Source: Parachlorella kessleri (lineage: Eukaryota > Chlorophyta > Trebouxiophyceae > Chlorellales > Chlorellaceae). From it: DNA of 57,600 nt. The stretch lies in contig BBXU01002029.1 of assembly GCA_001598975.1 (NCBI GenBank), forward strand, positions 1 to 57,600. Reading direction: 5' to 3'. Positions within the stretch are counted from its first letter, which is position 1; the number at the start of each line of letters is the position of its first letter. A program made the translations under genes and the position numbers. This document shows positions 15,148 to 26,387 of the stretch, piece after piece. The notes beneath the pieces were generated by a model. That model searched no databases and had not been told where the DNA came from. It saw only the letters and a program-made list of their open reading frames with translations.

Positions 15148-16539
15148 CGATCGCAAAAGTGAAGTCGCTAGAACAACAGCAAAGCCGTTCCGTAAGGGCA
15201 AATGCATAAAAATTGCTCTGCAGACAACCATGCAGTTTAGCTTGCGCCGTGACTAAGGCACAGACTAAGGCGCGCCAAATGAGGTGTCCAAGGAACTCCC
15301 CGGGAAGTCCAGATGGGCGTCCAGAAGGAGCTATGGGTCAGAAGGGATGACGTTGTTAAGTTCACTGGCACCATAAGGAATTGTCAAGGGCCAGACGGTC
15401 GATAGCATGGTCGATAGCCCCTGGGCCAGCTCGCCAAGATAGCCTCTGGCCAAGGCTGCTCCTGGCAGCTAGAACAGGGCATACTAGTCCTGATGTACCA
15501 AAGAGAGAATGCAAAAGGCCATGATGTGAAGCCAACTGAATCTGGGTGAGAGGGCCCTCTCAGCAACTCATCTTCAAGCAGTGCGACATGAATATATGTA
15601 CTGCAGGGAGGGTTGTGGGTTGAAACTTGTGAAATGCCGTGGGCCAGGCAGTCTTTAGGCACTGACACCTTTGCATAAGAAGTGTCACAGGAAGCTGCAG
15701 AGTGCCTCTGACATTATGCAGTGTACCGTAACGGTTTGTGGGCATAGTACATCCTGGCTTTTTCTTGGCCCCACTTGGGGGACTCACGGCAGCATGGTCA
15801 GGTGGCGGTACGCTGTTAGACTAGACTAGACTGTACCGATAACGAGCAAGCACGAGGACAGGAGGCTATGCGGCTTAGCATCACGCTCATGGCCATGCCC
15901 ACTGTTCTTCACTATCTCCACCAGAAAACACCACATATAGGCTGACAGCAAACACTCATTACCCCTGCTGCATACCTTACCAAGACATCACTGTTATAAG
16001 ACAACAGCCAAAGGGTGGAAAGGACACTCAAACCAGTATACTTCAAGACTCTGCCACGGACAAGCTACATGCGCTCAGGGTTATGAAGTGCGGCTCACAG
16101 ACCATGGGAGGTGAGTTGAGAGCAAGACCTGGGGAACAGCATACAACACAAGGAGCACAGCAGCTAGTGAGCAAGCAGGCGCAGCCCTAACAACCCAGAA
16201 AAGCGACAAGTGGGCCAACAGGCTGCAAGGTGGCCAGCAAGAAGGCAACACCGGAACTCCCCAGGAGTCTTCCAGGTGATTGCTATGGAACAAGGTCAGA
16301 AAGGACTCCCTGCAGCGCAGTTGCCGTATGGAAGCCACAGGCAAGTAAGGCACAAAATGCAAAGGCCTCCAGCAGTAGGGATTCAGCACACTGGTATACT
16401 CCTTCCAGGGACCCACCAGCAATTCTCTTCAAACATTCCCTTGCTGCCAAGTTGTCCCTCAACTCACAAGCAGGCAGCCTCCCCAGGGTCAAACCCCCAC
16501 CTTCTCCACCTTCTCAGGTTGGCCCGCCACTTGCACCTG
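15148..16539. other. Intergenic region with one dispersed-repeat copy
   Basis: Between the 5' end of the coiled-coil gene and the 3' end of the SDR-like gene, both minus strand. Apart from the repeat at 15746-15832 I see only overlapping ORFs without recognisable products. Confidence 0.5.
15746..15832 (+). repeat. Dispersed repeat family A, copy 1 (3' end with TAGAC tail)
   Basis: The block from AGTACATCCTGGCTTT through GGCAGCATGGTCAGGTGG to GCTGTTAGACTAGACTAGAC recurs in inverted orientation at 18411-18500 and, shorter, at 48573-48617. All copies share this end and lose similarity upstream, as expected for 5'-truncated retroelements with a simple-repeat (TAGAC)n tail. No coding capacity is left. 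Confidence 0.7.
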
Positions 16540-18819
16540 CTAAGCGTACTTGGCGATCGTCCACACATCCATCACTCCTGCCGGCACTGAAGGGTCAGTT
16601 GCTGCAGTCAGCGCCGCCTTGGCCACCGTGTCCACGCTCACTGGCGGCACAAACAGGGCGCCGGCGATGGGGATGTTGGCCAGGGATCTGGTAGGCAGGG
16701 CCTTGAGAGCCTGCCCAATGCAGGGGACAAATACTTAGGCATCTTAGAGGCCTGGCGGTGTGACTCACTTCCAAGCCTTAAAAGCCGACAGTATGAGCCC
16801 AAAACAACAGACCATTACAAAGGCAGGCTTCACAATCCACACGCTGAACCCGGCGAGCAGTATCCCCACAGCAAGTGGGAAAGGGTAGCATAACGAGGCA
16901 GGCCGGGTAGCTACGAGCTCGTAGGCTGGGCATATCGGCTTTTGATGCAGCAGCCCCAGTACAACTGTCTGGTGCATTGCTTTACATACGCACCCTGACA
17001 ACTCACCATCTCGAGCGGTGCTCCGATTGCCCCGAGTGGTATGCTTGCTGCCCCCACCGCCCTAGATCCATAGATAAAGCCAGGGCGCAGCGCTACGCCG
17101 CTGTCTGGGAACGTCTGCGCTAGGTGTTGCTCTGCGTCCCTCTTGCCTTGGAAGTAGCCCCTCAGCAGGAAGTCTGAGACATGCCAGCCGCCCGCAGGAA
17201 CAGCAAGGGGAAATGAACCCTCAATTCAATGGCTGCTCGGCCACTCCAGACGATGTCAATGCTGGCATGTGTCCTACTTCAACAGCATGCACACTTCACA
17301 CAAGACAAGGGGACGTACAGTCACAGCTGCCAGCTCAACAGTCCATCAGGCAGTCAAGCCAGTGATATGACAGTAGCGAGGCACACCCATCCCTCAGTCC
17401 TACTGGGGATCTATTCTTGTGATCATACTTTTACCTGCAATGGAGCCAGTGTACTACAGCAGCACTTACTTCACCCACCTGGGAACCTGTAGTCATGAAC
17501 CGCGATAAATGCAAAGCGGGACACTCCCTGCTCCGCTGCCACATCCATTAACTTCATATTGCTCGTCCCACAAACCTGCACAAACCCAAGCTGAGACCAA
17601 CTCTGCCTTCTCATACGAGCAATCGTTTTGTGTCAGGCCTTTCCCAGCTTAATACCCTCTCGCACCTCTCCTCCTTCCCTGCCACTTCCGCCAACTCAAT
17701 GAGCTCTCTACCCCTGCTACGGAGCAATGTAGGGCAGAAGGCGCCCACCAAAGCTAGTGGGAAACATCTCACTTACAAATTGCCACCCACCCTGGCAAAA
17801 TGCCAGCGACCTCACGGGACCTCAGAAGGAGTCGTGATGTATACAATCATATGCAGCCCAGGCACTTGCCTTGTACATCAAGTCATTGTTGCCAAAGGTT
17901 CCCAATGTAGAGACAACCCCCATGCTACCCTTCATCAAGTCCTTCCAGGGCTGCTGCGGATCTAAGGCGTCGCCCTGCAAAGAAAGGTCAGCGCTATTGG
18001 TTTTCACGGGTGTTCACAGGAAGGGGTAAAACGTAGCAGGCGTAGAGCGCATTCCAGGGCACTGCATGCGTACATGCTGCGGCATGCTGCTTAAGCTCAA
18101 ACAGGCTGACAAATGCAGTGGGACTCTCTCACAAGCCATGTGGAGTAGTGTGCACAAGGGATAGGGCTTAGCTGGGTACTGTGAAAAGGCTGAATGCTGA
18201 TACCTTGACCCATTGTACATTGTTGGCCCAGTCTGCCTTGCTAAGAAAGTTTGGCCGCCCATGCCGGCTGATACTGGTTACTGCCAACCCCATGTCGAGG
18301 CCATGTTTGCAGATGCGGCTGCCTACATAACCAGAGCCACCAAAGACCACTATCCTGGGCAGTCCGTAGCCCATGTCCTGCATAGGAGCTGGCACACATA
18401 TGCACTTGGCCTAGTCTAGTCTAGTCTAACAGCGTACCGCCACCTGACCGTGCTGCCGCGAGGCCCCCAAATGGGGCCAACAGAAAGCCAGGATGTACTT
18501 GGCCTGCTTCTGCCAAAATTAAGCAAGGGGAGCAAAGCGCAAGGGGCCAGCAGGAACACCGTATACTCCGAGACAAGCGGCGTACGATACATAAGCATCC
18601 CAAGGCGACCTGGCTTACCAAGTCCTCAGCAGAGGTAGCAGACTCAGCCGCTGCTGTAGCAGCTGAGAATGCAGGGTCAGCGGTGGCAGTCGTGCCTGCG
18701 GCAGTCCCGGCAGCGGCTCTTGCAGCTGCATCAGGGTGTCCTGTTGGGTCTGGCGGTATCGTGCTGGCTGAGAAGGCTGCTCTCAGCCCTCCCCTGCACA
18801 GCAGCAGCAGGCGGGTCAT
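16540..18819 (-). CDS. Atypical SDR, NAD(P)-binding Coq11/At1g32220-like protein, organelle-targeted
   Basis: Six exons in phase (304 aa): 18619-18819, 18204-18377, 17870-17974, 17479-17575, 17007-17173, 16540-16710. Residues 1-20 (MTRLLLLCRGGLRAAFSAST) are a typical Arg/hydrophobic presequence, followed by an Ala/Thr-rich linker. The Rossmann start is RIVVFGGSGYVGSRIC (GGSGYVG at 80-86), then GVVSTLGTFG, a region with RFAFIAVHDYRFP, and FLLRGYFQGKRDAEQHL followed by ALRPGFIYGSR. This pattern is that of the extended/atypical SDRs related to NDUFA9, yeast Coq11 (coenzyme Q synthesis complex) and plant plastoglobule At1g32220. The classical YxxxK is replaced by the GYFQGK-type arrangement. Intron 3 is GC-AG (AG|GCAAGT at 17869). 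Intron 1 carries a family A repeat. Substrate not deducible. Confidence 0.88.
18411..18500 (-). repeat. Dispersed repeat family A, copy 2 (in SDR-like gene intron 1)
   Basis: Reverse complement of copy 1: starts on the plus strand with CTAGTCTAGTCTAGTCTAAC and ends with GGATGTACTT. Similarity to copy 1 is very high over about 87 bases, suggesting a recent insertion. It lies in the intron just upstream of exon 2, in the sense orientation of the host gene. Confidence 0.72.
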
Positions 18820-18960
18820 AACAGTCACCTTACAGGACAGCCATAACCAGGCGATCTGCGCCGTCCAAGGGCTCACATGACGTCCTGTTTGGTGATCTGT
18901 GCCAGCGCTTTAAGGTGGGTAGCCTGCTGAAAGGCACCCTGCCGGAACAGTGCTTGGTGC
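18820..18960. promoter_or_regulatory. Very short divergent promoter between SDR-like gene and kinesin
   Basis: If both start codons are right, only 141 bases separate the ATGs of the minus-strand SDR-like gene and the plus-strand kinesin. Both transcripts must start here or inside the other gene's 5'UTR. No named element is visible. Confidence 0.45.
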
Positions 18961-21900
18961 ATGATCGCAAACACGCAGGGAGCTTTCTCTCGCGCTCCAG
19001 CTGCAAAGGGTAACAATAAGTCTCTTAATTGCCCCTTTGGCCAGAGGTAAGGTCAGACTTTACGGCCACATGCCATTCAGCGCCCCTGCTTTGTCTCAGT
19101 GGCACAGCAGCTGCAAAAACTTGGACGAGACAAACCAGTGCTTTTGCTGAGCTATCCGGTACTGTTCTGTTCATGCTACCTTGTGTTACTCTGCACGCTT
19201 TTCTCTTGAGGCCGTGGACACATCCTACGACAGGATACCTGCTGCTTTCTGTACGCAGCTTGTGCCCTGGGCTGCATGCTGCTTGACTCTCTCCTCGGCT
19301 CGCCTTACCTGGGCCTACATGCAAACTCCAAAAGGGAGCAAAGGCGGAGTTGAGCGGCCGATCAGGTGCCCAAACCCAGGCTCCAGTGGCAGGACCAGTG
19401 GTGCTAAGCCTGCTAAGCTGATAGCAGAAACCGACCTGCTGCGGTGGCAGGACCACTGGTGCTGAACCTGCAAGCTGAGTGCGGAAACTGACTTGCCGCA
19501 GGACTGCCCTTGTGTTGCGGCCTGTCATAAAAGAGGATCTGAGGCACGACCTTAAGGAGCTGACCTTACAGCACGGACCGGCAGGCTATGAGCTCCTGCT
19601 GCCCGATGGCTCCTCAGTTAGCGGCCCAGGCCTGGCAGTGTACAGCAGCCAAGCTCTTAATCCTGACCTGCTCTGCAAGGACCTGGTAGAGGAGCTTATT
19701 GTGAGCGCCTTCCATGGCGAGACTGCCTGCGTGCTCGCCATGGGCCAGACCGGCAGCGGCAAGAGCCGTGTTATGGGTACCGAATGCCGGAGGTGAGCCT
19801 GCTACACATCCGTTGCCACTGCTCTCTGTGGGAGCCGATTGCAGCCACCCTAAAGGACCAGTTGCAGCTAACCTTAATTCTGGCCGGCGTCCCGGTTGTC
19901 CCAAGGACCAGCTTTCTGATGCAGCAGCCCCAGCGGGGCTGTGTGGTTGGAAGGTTTGCGACCAAGGGTCCGACCACCTGCTCGGCTGCTATGGCATCTG
20001 CAGGGCCCCTACCGCTAATGGCATGGCAGGGCAAGGCTGGGCCAACTCTGTTGGGCAGTACGTGCCGCGCCGCATCTTTGAGCTGGCCAGGGAGCAGCAG
20101 CTGGAGTCGCTGGAGGTGGAGTGTGCCATGGTCGAGGTATGCCTGCACATGTATGCTGACTGGCTTGCATTGCATCGAGTTGTTTGCCCACCCAGAGTGT
20201 CTCGAAAATTTTGAGATTCCCTCCCAACCTGCTGAATTGCACTTACTCTCACATGCATATCATCTTACTGGATTCTCTCCTCAGGCGTTTTTTAGTGCCT
20301 GACGTATGCTGTAGGTATACTCCCAGAAGCAGCATGACTCTGTGCGGGACCTCTTGGCCCTGGGACGGCCCCAGATAGATCGCCCTGCGGCGCCGCTGAA
20401 GCACTTGCAGTGGTTCCCAGCAGCAGATGCACAGGAGCTCCAGGTGGGTGATGTTGCATTTGGAGAGCCAGTCCCTGTATTTTCAAAGAAATGCTACGGG
20501 CACTTGCTCTGACGCATGAACTCTTTAGAGAGGCATTCCATCCCACCAGTGCTGCCATAACTGCCAGTGCGCCTAGTCTGCTGCAGAGTAGGCTACTGGA
20601 GGGGTCCGACGCCAGGGAGACTAGCAGGACCATGGGCAACAACAGGTCCAGCCGCTCACATGCAATTTTCATGATCAAGGTGACTTGCTGTGCACCCTGT
20701 TGCTCGATGGTATGCCGGAACAGGGTACTCATCTTGAAGCATAACGCCATTGGTGATTATCACACTGTCCCATTGTCAACCTTACAGAAAAGGGCAAGAG
20801 CACCTCATTGGCCATCCTATTGGCTCATGTGCATCTACTTCTGCCCTGCCCAGCTTTGAAGCAGTAGTCAAAGTGAGCTTGGCCTCCTTTGTCATTGCTG
20901 CTTCCTATACACGGCATTGTGCTGAGCTGTGTCGCAGATCACTCATACAAGGCGAGAGGATGGGGATAAGGGTTCTGCCATGACTAAGGTGTCAGCACAG
21001 CTGATGCTCGTCGACTTGGCAGGTATGGAAGTCAAGTAGATGTGCTGGTGCAGTAGATGTGTTCGGAGGCCTGCATGATGTTCGGTGGCGACGACACGGA
21101 CCTAGTAAGCCCTGTCAAGGATTCCCCACCCGCCTGAACTCTATGCCACTGATTCGGGGCTTCTCTTGTCCCCATGCCAGGGTCTGAGCAGGCAGCCCTG
21201 GCAGCAACTGGCAGCACCACGTTCAAAGAGGGGGCCGGTATCAACCTGGGCCTACTGTCCCTGGGGGGCGTGATAGAGGATTTAGCTCATGGCAACCCGC
21301 CCCAGTACAGTAACTGCGCCCTCACTCGCATACTCAAGCCTGGTGAGAGATGCCTGATGCCAGGGCTTAGTGCCATGTGGTGGGCTGCTTGAGTCTGGGC
21401 GTTGTTCTTCAGTAGGCAATTAGTTGGCGCTGCGGTGTATGCACCTGGAAAACATATGTGGAACCCTCTGTAGGCCCAACTTGGAATATATGTTTACTCT
21501 CATGTATCTTGCCTTCTGCAGCGCTGGGAGGCACCGCGAATGCTGTCATCGTGGGGTGCATAAGTCCCCTGGTGGCTCATATTGAGTACACCAAGAGGAC
21601 ATTACTGTGAGTGTGCGATGCGCTAGTTGGCTTGTGCGGCAGCTACCAGCAAGACGGACAAGAGGGCTGGTTATGTGGCTGCTATGCCAGCTGCTGGGTG
21701 TAAACATCTGCAGGGTCGCATGCTTTTTGTATATATTCATATGTATGTACATATATATGAGCAGGTATTTAGCACTGCTCTTTGAATTCATGTCCAATCA
21801 AGGAGGTCTGTTACAAATACAGGTACCTGGCAAAAGCTGGCACTATCAAAAACACCGTCAAGGCCGACGTGCGAGCTGTCAAGAGGGCAGAAAGCGAGAG

Positions 21901-24900
21901 ATCAGCTGCTGAGGTTAGGGAGCTGCGGGCTCAGCTTCAAAAGCTGCAGCTGGCACAGGTACGAAACTCCAGTGGAAGTGATGAAATTGTACAGTGACTA
22001 TGCGATATACTGGGATATCTGCATCTGTGTGTGTATGCATCCAAGTGCTGCCTGGAAGGCACAAGGGCTATGGTAGCTCCTGATGTTCCACCCACACCAC
22101 AGTGAGCCCTGAGCCAGATCCTTGGCTTTAGGCTGCTACACGTGTGGTACAGATCCTAATTGTCCTCATGATTGCAGTCTGCCGGGTCGCCTGACAGTGT
22201 GGTCCTGAGTCGAACGGAGTACCAGCGGCTGGTGCACCAAGCAGAGTCTGAGCGGCTGCGGGCTGACAGCCTAGCGACCATGCTGCGCCATGCCACAGCA
22301 CGCATCACAGGACCAGCTGTTGGCAGTGGTGTATTGCCAAGCAGCCCAAGCAGTCCAGCAGCTGACATAGTAGCAGCTGGAGCAGCAGCACCAACAGAAA
22401 GTGGTGCAGGAGCCCGGTCAGTGACATCAAGCAGTGCCGAGCTGCCCTCGGCAACCGGAGCAGGAGCCATAGCTGTGGCAGCAGAGGGTGCTGGCCTGGT
22501 TAGGGAGGCAGCTGGGAACTCACCACAAGTAGGCTTTGAGGAAAGTGCTGAAGGCCAGCCACGCGGGCGACGCTCATTAGAGTTGGCGCCTCCAGCGGCC
22601 TGCAGCGGTGCTGCAGCTATTCCGGCAGCCACCCTGCAGTCGCCTGGGGAGGATACCTGTTCCCCTACAGGCCAGGAGCCTTGTCCGCGTGGGTTGGGCC
22701 AGGACTCTGCCGAACGAGGGCTATCCCCAAATCAGCAGCAACAGGCGCGACCTGCGCTGCAGCGGCAGCTCACCCGCACAATGACAATCTCACCTCTGTT
22801 AGCCACGCTAGCATCATCCCTTGCCACGGAGTCTGATGACTCCATGAGCGGAGAGGCAGTGGAAGTGACGCCGTGGGGATGCCAGGAGTCCTTCTCTGTG
22901 TCCAATGCCTGCCTGGAAAGGGAGAGCAACCTTGATCCAGAGCAGCTGGATCTGCTCAAGGTGAGGAACTTGGCCTCGGCGGCTACTCTGTCGGCAGGAT
23001 TCTTGAAGGTACTGTTGTGAGGCTCGGCTCTTTGTGAGCAAGTACTGTTGACACTTCTATAAGGCGACGTGAAACATTTTTGCATGTTTTGGGTTTGGCT
23101 ATGTAGCTGCGATCAAGCTCACTTCATTTTGAGCCAGGCTCTTGCTAGCATTTGCAGGTCAGCCTAGATCAAGAGCTGCGCACCTTGCGGCGCAAGCGTG
23201 CCCAGCAGGCGCAGCAGCAGCTTAGTGCTATGGGAAGAAGCAGCAATAGAAAAATGAACAGTAGCAGCGGCAGCAGCAGGGCGGCCAGTAGTAGCACACT
23301 GACCTCTGTGCCTCCCCAGTCAATAGCAGAGGTCCAGGCGTGGGCGCAGGGTGTGGCTGAGCAGCATACCAGCGCTGTAGGCTGGCAGTATGTGGTAGAC
23401 AGCTTGCAGCACGATCTTGGCTACCTGCAGCTGCGCCTCAACACCTTGCAACAGCAGCAGCAGGAAGCACAGCCTGATGGGCAACTGCTGGGAGGCGAGG
23501 TGCTTGAGGTGAACTTCACCCTGCAGCTCCCTCAGGCAGCAGACGCATGGCAACAGCAGCAGCAGCTGGAGCAGCTTAGGGCTGACCTTGCAGCAACGGA
23601 GCAGCAGCTCAAGGCATCACAGCAGGCACAGCAGCAAGCTCAAGCAGCGCTCTGGGAGAGCCCCAGCCAGCAGCTGAGCTGGCTCGGCCAGCCAGGCACC
23701 CCTACAGCAGAGCAGGTGGCTGCTGCGCTGCTAGCCGAGCTTGTAGCGACCAAGTACGTTAAAGGCTTGGGCAGTAGTATAATATATAAGTTCTTTGATG
23801 AAGGGGTAGTTATAATATCAAGGAATCAGACGAAAAGAGGAGCAGCGGAGCTCGTGTGTCGCTGCAAGACAGGCAGTGTATGCTGGTAGGACCTTTTGTA
23901 AGCACATTAGGTTGCAGGCATGCCCATGCTGCCCCTACTGATTGCCTGTGGCTCGCCCATTGCAGGCTACAAGCACGGCAGCTTGAGCAGCAGCTTTTCC
24001 AGCAGAGACTTGCTTGCTCTACCTTGGAGATTTCGCTCCGTGCCTACAACAGCTGCCTGGGGGAGACCGAGCAGGAGCTTGCTGAAGCTGCTGCTGAAAT
24101 CCAGGTGGGCTCCTATTGGGCAGCTTTAGAAGCTAGCTTGCTGGGACAGTGTGCGTATGCATGGCGGCAAGCTTGATGGTTGAGTAGTCTGCATATCCTG
24201 ATGGTAGTTGTTCAGCTGCTCGCAAGGATCTTACCAAACTCTAAAGATGGTATATTTACTAAAATGTTACCACAAAGCTTGGAAGAGGAGTGTAAGCCCC
24301 AATGCAGGTGCTACACAAGGAGCGTGAGGAGTTCCAGCAGGCCATCGAGGAAAAGGTAAGCAAAGGTGATGCAGCTTGGCAGGTGACCGATGCACTGTTG
24401 CTAGGCATGAGTCTACAGCACAGCAGCAGCATCTACTGCTGCATATCTCCTTGCTAGCCTGTCCTTACCTTTTGCCCAGCCTTTGTAGTCTGCTTTGACA
24501 GACTCCTTTAAAAACGCCCAGGCTGCTTGCTCTGCATTGTAGATGCGGTACGTGCAGCAGGCAGCTGCTGCCCAGAATGCACTGGAACTCCTTCATTCTG
24601 AAGTGCGGCAGCTGGAGAGGCAGCTGTTTGTGGCACGGCAGGAGGTGGGTGAGACTGTTCATCTTGGCAAGTCTAGAAGTAGGCAAACATGCGACAGGGA
24701 GGTGCAATCGTGTCAACCACCAACCACTGGGGCATGCCATTCCCAGACCAGACGTGCTCTCTGCCTTCATAGGACTATATTGTTTTGCACCAACTCTTCT
24801 GCCTGGGTAGCTGCGAGCATCATGCCTTGGTTATGGCATCCTTTCTTTTTAAACCCATCTTCCCGCTGTGTTGCTTGCAGAGCCAGCAGCCCCAGCAGTC

Positions 24901-25481
24901 TACGCCGCCTCGCTCCCTGAGCTCATCACTCATGGCGTGGGCTGGCCTGGGCCGCTCGCCCAGCTCAGCAGCAGTGAAAGCAACATCTGGAGCGCATCCC
25001 AGTGACGCGGGCCAGTCGCCCAGGACCTCTCAGCCCAGTTCACAAGCCAATTCGATACCAGGTGGGGCCGTGCACTGCGCAACATTAGTGTACAACAGTG
25101 TTGACCAAGGCAATGCTTGCTCATGGCGCAAGCACAGAGGGTCCTGGCATACTAGTGCCCGGCACCGCTTGCGCTTCCTTGCAGCTGCGCCTGAGCTTTG
25201 GCGGATGCGCTATCCATTAAAGTATCGCAAGTGTCCCTCTACTTCTTGTAGGGTCGCCACGGTATACAGCAGACGGCGCTGGTAATGGCGGTGGTAATCG
25301 TCGGAGCATCAGCTGGCATGGCTCGGAGGCAGCGTCCCCTGGATCATCACCAACTCGCCAGACCTACTCAGGGTCACCTAGGGATGCTTGGCATGGTGGC
25401 CGGCAGGGAGAGCCAACTTTAATGAGAAATTCTCCTTTAGGCAAACAGGCAGGCGCCCGGTCAGAACGGCTCACCGGCTGA
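18961..25481 (+). CDS. Divergent kinesin-like motor protein, possibly kinesin-4-like
   Basis: Sixteen exons in phase (about 1110 aa): 18961-19046, 19502-19792, 20004-20136, 20315-20443, 20533-20679, 20938-21022, 21181-21342, 21522-21606, 21823-21958, 22178-22960, 23158-23753, 23966-24104, 24308-24355, 24543-24644, 24881-25061, 25252-25481. Motor domain: P-loop GQTGSGKS (110-117), switch I NNRSSRSH (249-256), switch II DLAGSE (288-293), then INLGLLSLGGVIEDLA and a neck after YLAKAGTIKN. It is followed by coiled coil, a Ser/Ala-rich 260-residue exon, Gln-rich coiled coils and a Ser/Pro/Gly-rich tail. SLGGxx and the AGTIKN neck suggest kinesin-4, inferred. Several motor loops are short or unusual (MGTECRR after the P-loop; the nucleotide-contact RP motif is VLRPVI). 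Exon 1 and the exon 5 start are the least certain. Confidence 0.88.
19386..19501 (+). repeat. Tandem 58-bp duplication ending at the kinesin exon 2 acceptor
   Basis: Two adjacent units, 19386-19443 and 19444-19501, both begin GTGGCAGGACCA. The second ends in the functional TTGCCGCAG acceptor, while the first ends in CTGCTGCG, which lacks the AG. It is the same kind of duplication of a splice-site neighbourhood as in the NAC-beta and PP2A genes. Confidence 0.75.
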
Positions 25482-26387
25482 TGGGTGTACTTGTGCAAGC
25501 CCAGCAGCAGTTTGCAGCCAGGACCGTCCGACAGTTTTCACAGACAGCATCTATCTGGCGCCCGTAGGTTTACGTGGCATGTTGATGGTCAGATATGCGC
25601 CTGGAGATGGTTTGGAGCTTGGTTCCCATGCGCATGAAGGGCTCGCACAATGCCAGGACGGTCGTGAGCAACACATTGCATGCAGCAGTGCCTATACTTT
25701 GTAAGGCCCCATGACAATTTCCCGGTATCACCAAGCTTCACAGGTGCAGCCCAAAAGAACCGCACCAGCTTCGCAGTGCTTATATGTGTCGAGTCACCAC
25801 CTAGTACTTGTACTCGCATCAACTAAGCCAAAGGGAAAAAGCCAAAGGTGCATAATGGCAAGCACTTCCAAGCTCGACGCCAGGCACAGACTTGAGTTGG
25901 AACGCATGCCGTGCAAAGGAAGACTGCCAATGTGCCAACAAGCAAAATCACAGCCCCTTGGGGCTCTCAACACATGCCAGACCAACTAAATGAATTATTT
26001 CCAACCCAAGATACTTGCTTCAACTGCAAACCCTGGAAAGGTCATGATAAATTACAGCAATAGAGCAAACCTGACATAGGCAACTGATTGCATGGCAGGT
26101 AAGACTCACACACTAATGCAAGTGCACTCATGCATACAACTATGAATTGCCAATGGACCAATAGCTGTGAAGATGGGGAAAATGTGGAGCATTACCACGT
26201 GGAAAGCGGTGCACCGCGGTAAGCAAACACATTATAACCAAAAGTATCATCTCACCATGAAAAAGACCAGTGTTGTAAAGAGTATCCATGCGGCTGCTAA
26301 GCCTTCTCCATTCCCTTCAACTACTGCTATCCGACGGCCAGGCTGATTTACTTCTGACCAAGTCAGCAGCTACTCTGCTCCAGCCGC
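25482..26387. other. Convergent intergenic region with possible polyadenylation signal
   Basis: 3' flanks of the kinesin (plus) and the Cys-rich gene (minus). TGTAA, the common polyadenylation signal of green algae, occurs at 25700-25704, about 220 bases after the kinesin stop. No gene is supportable. Confidence 0.45.
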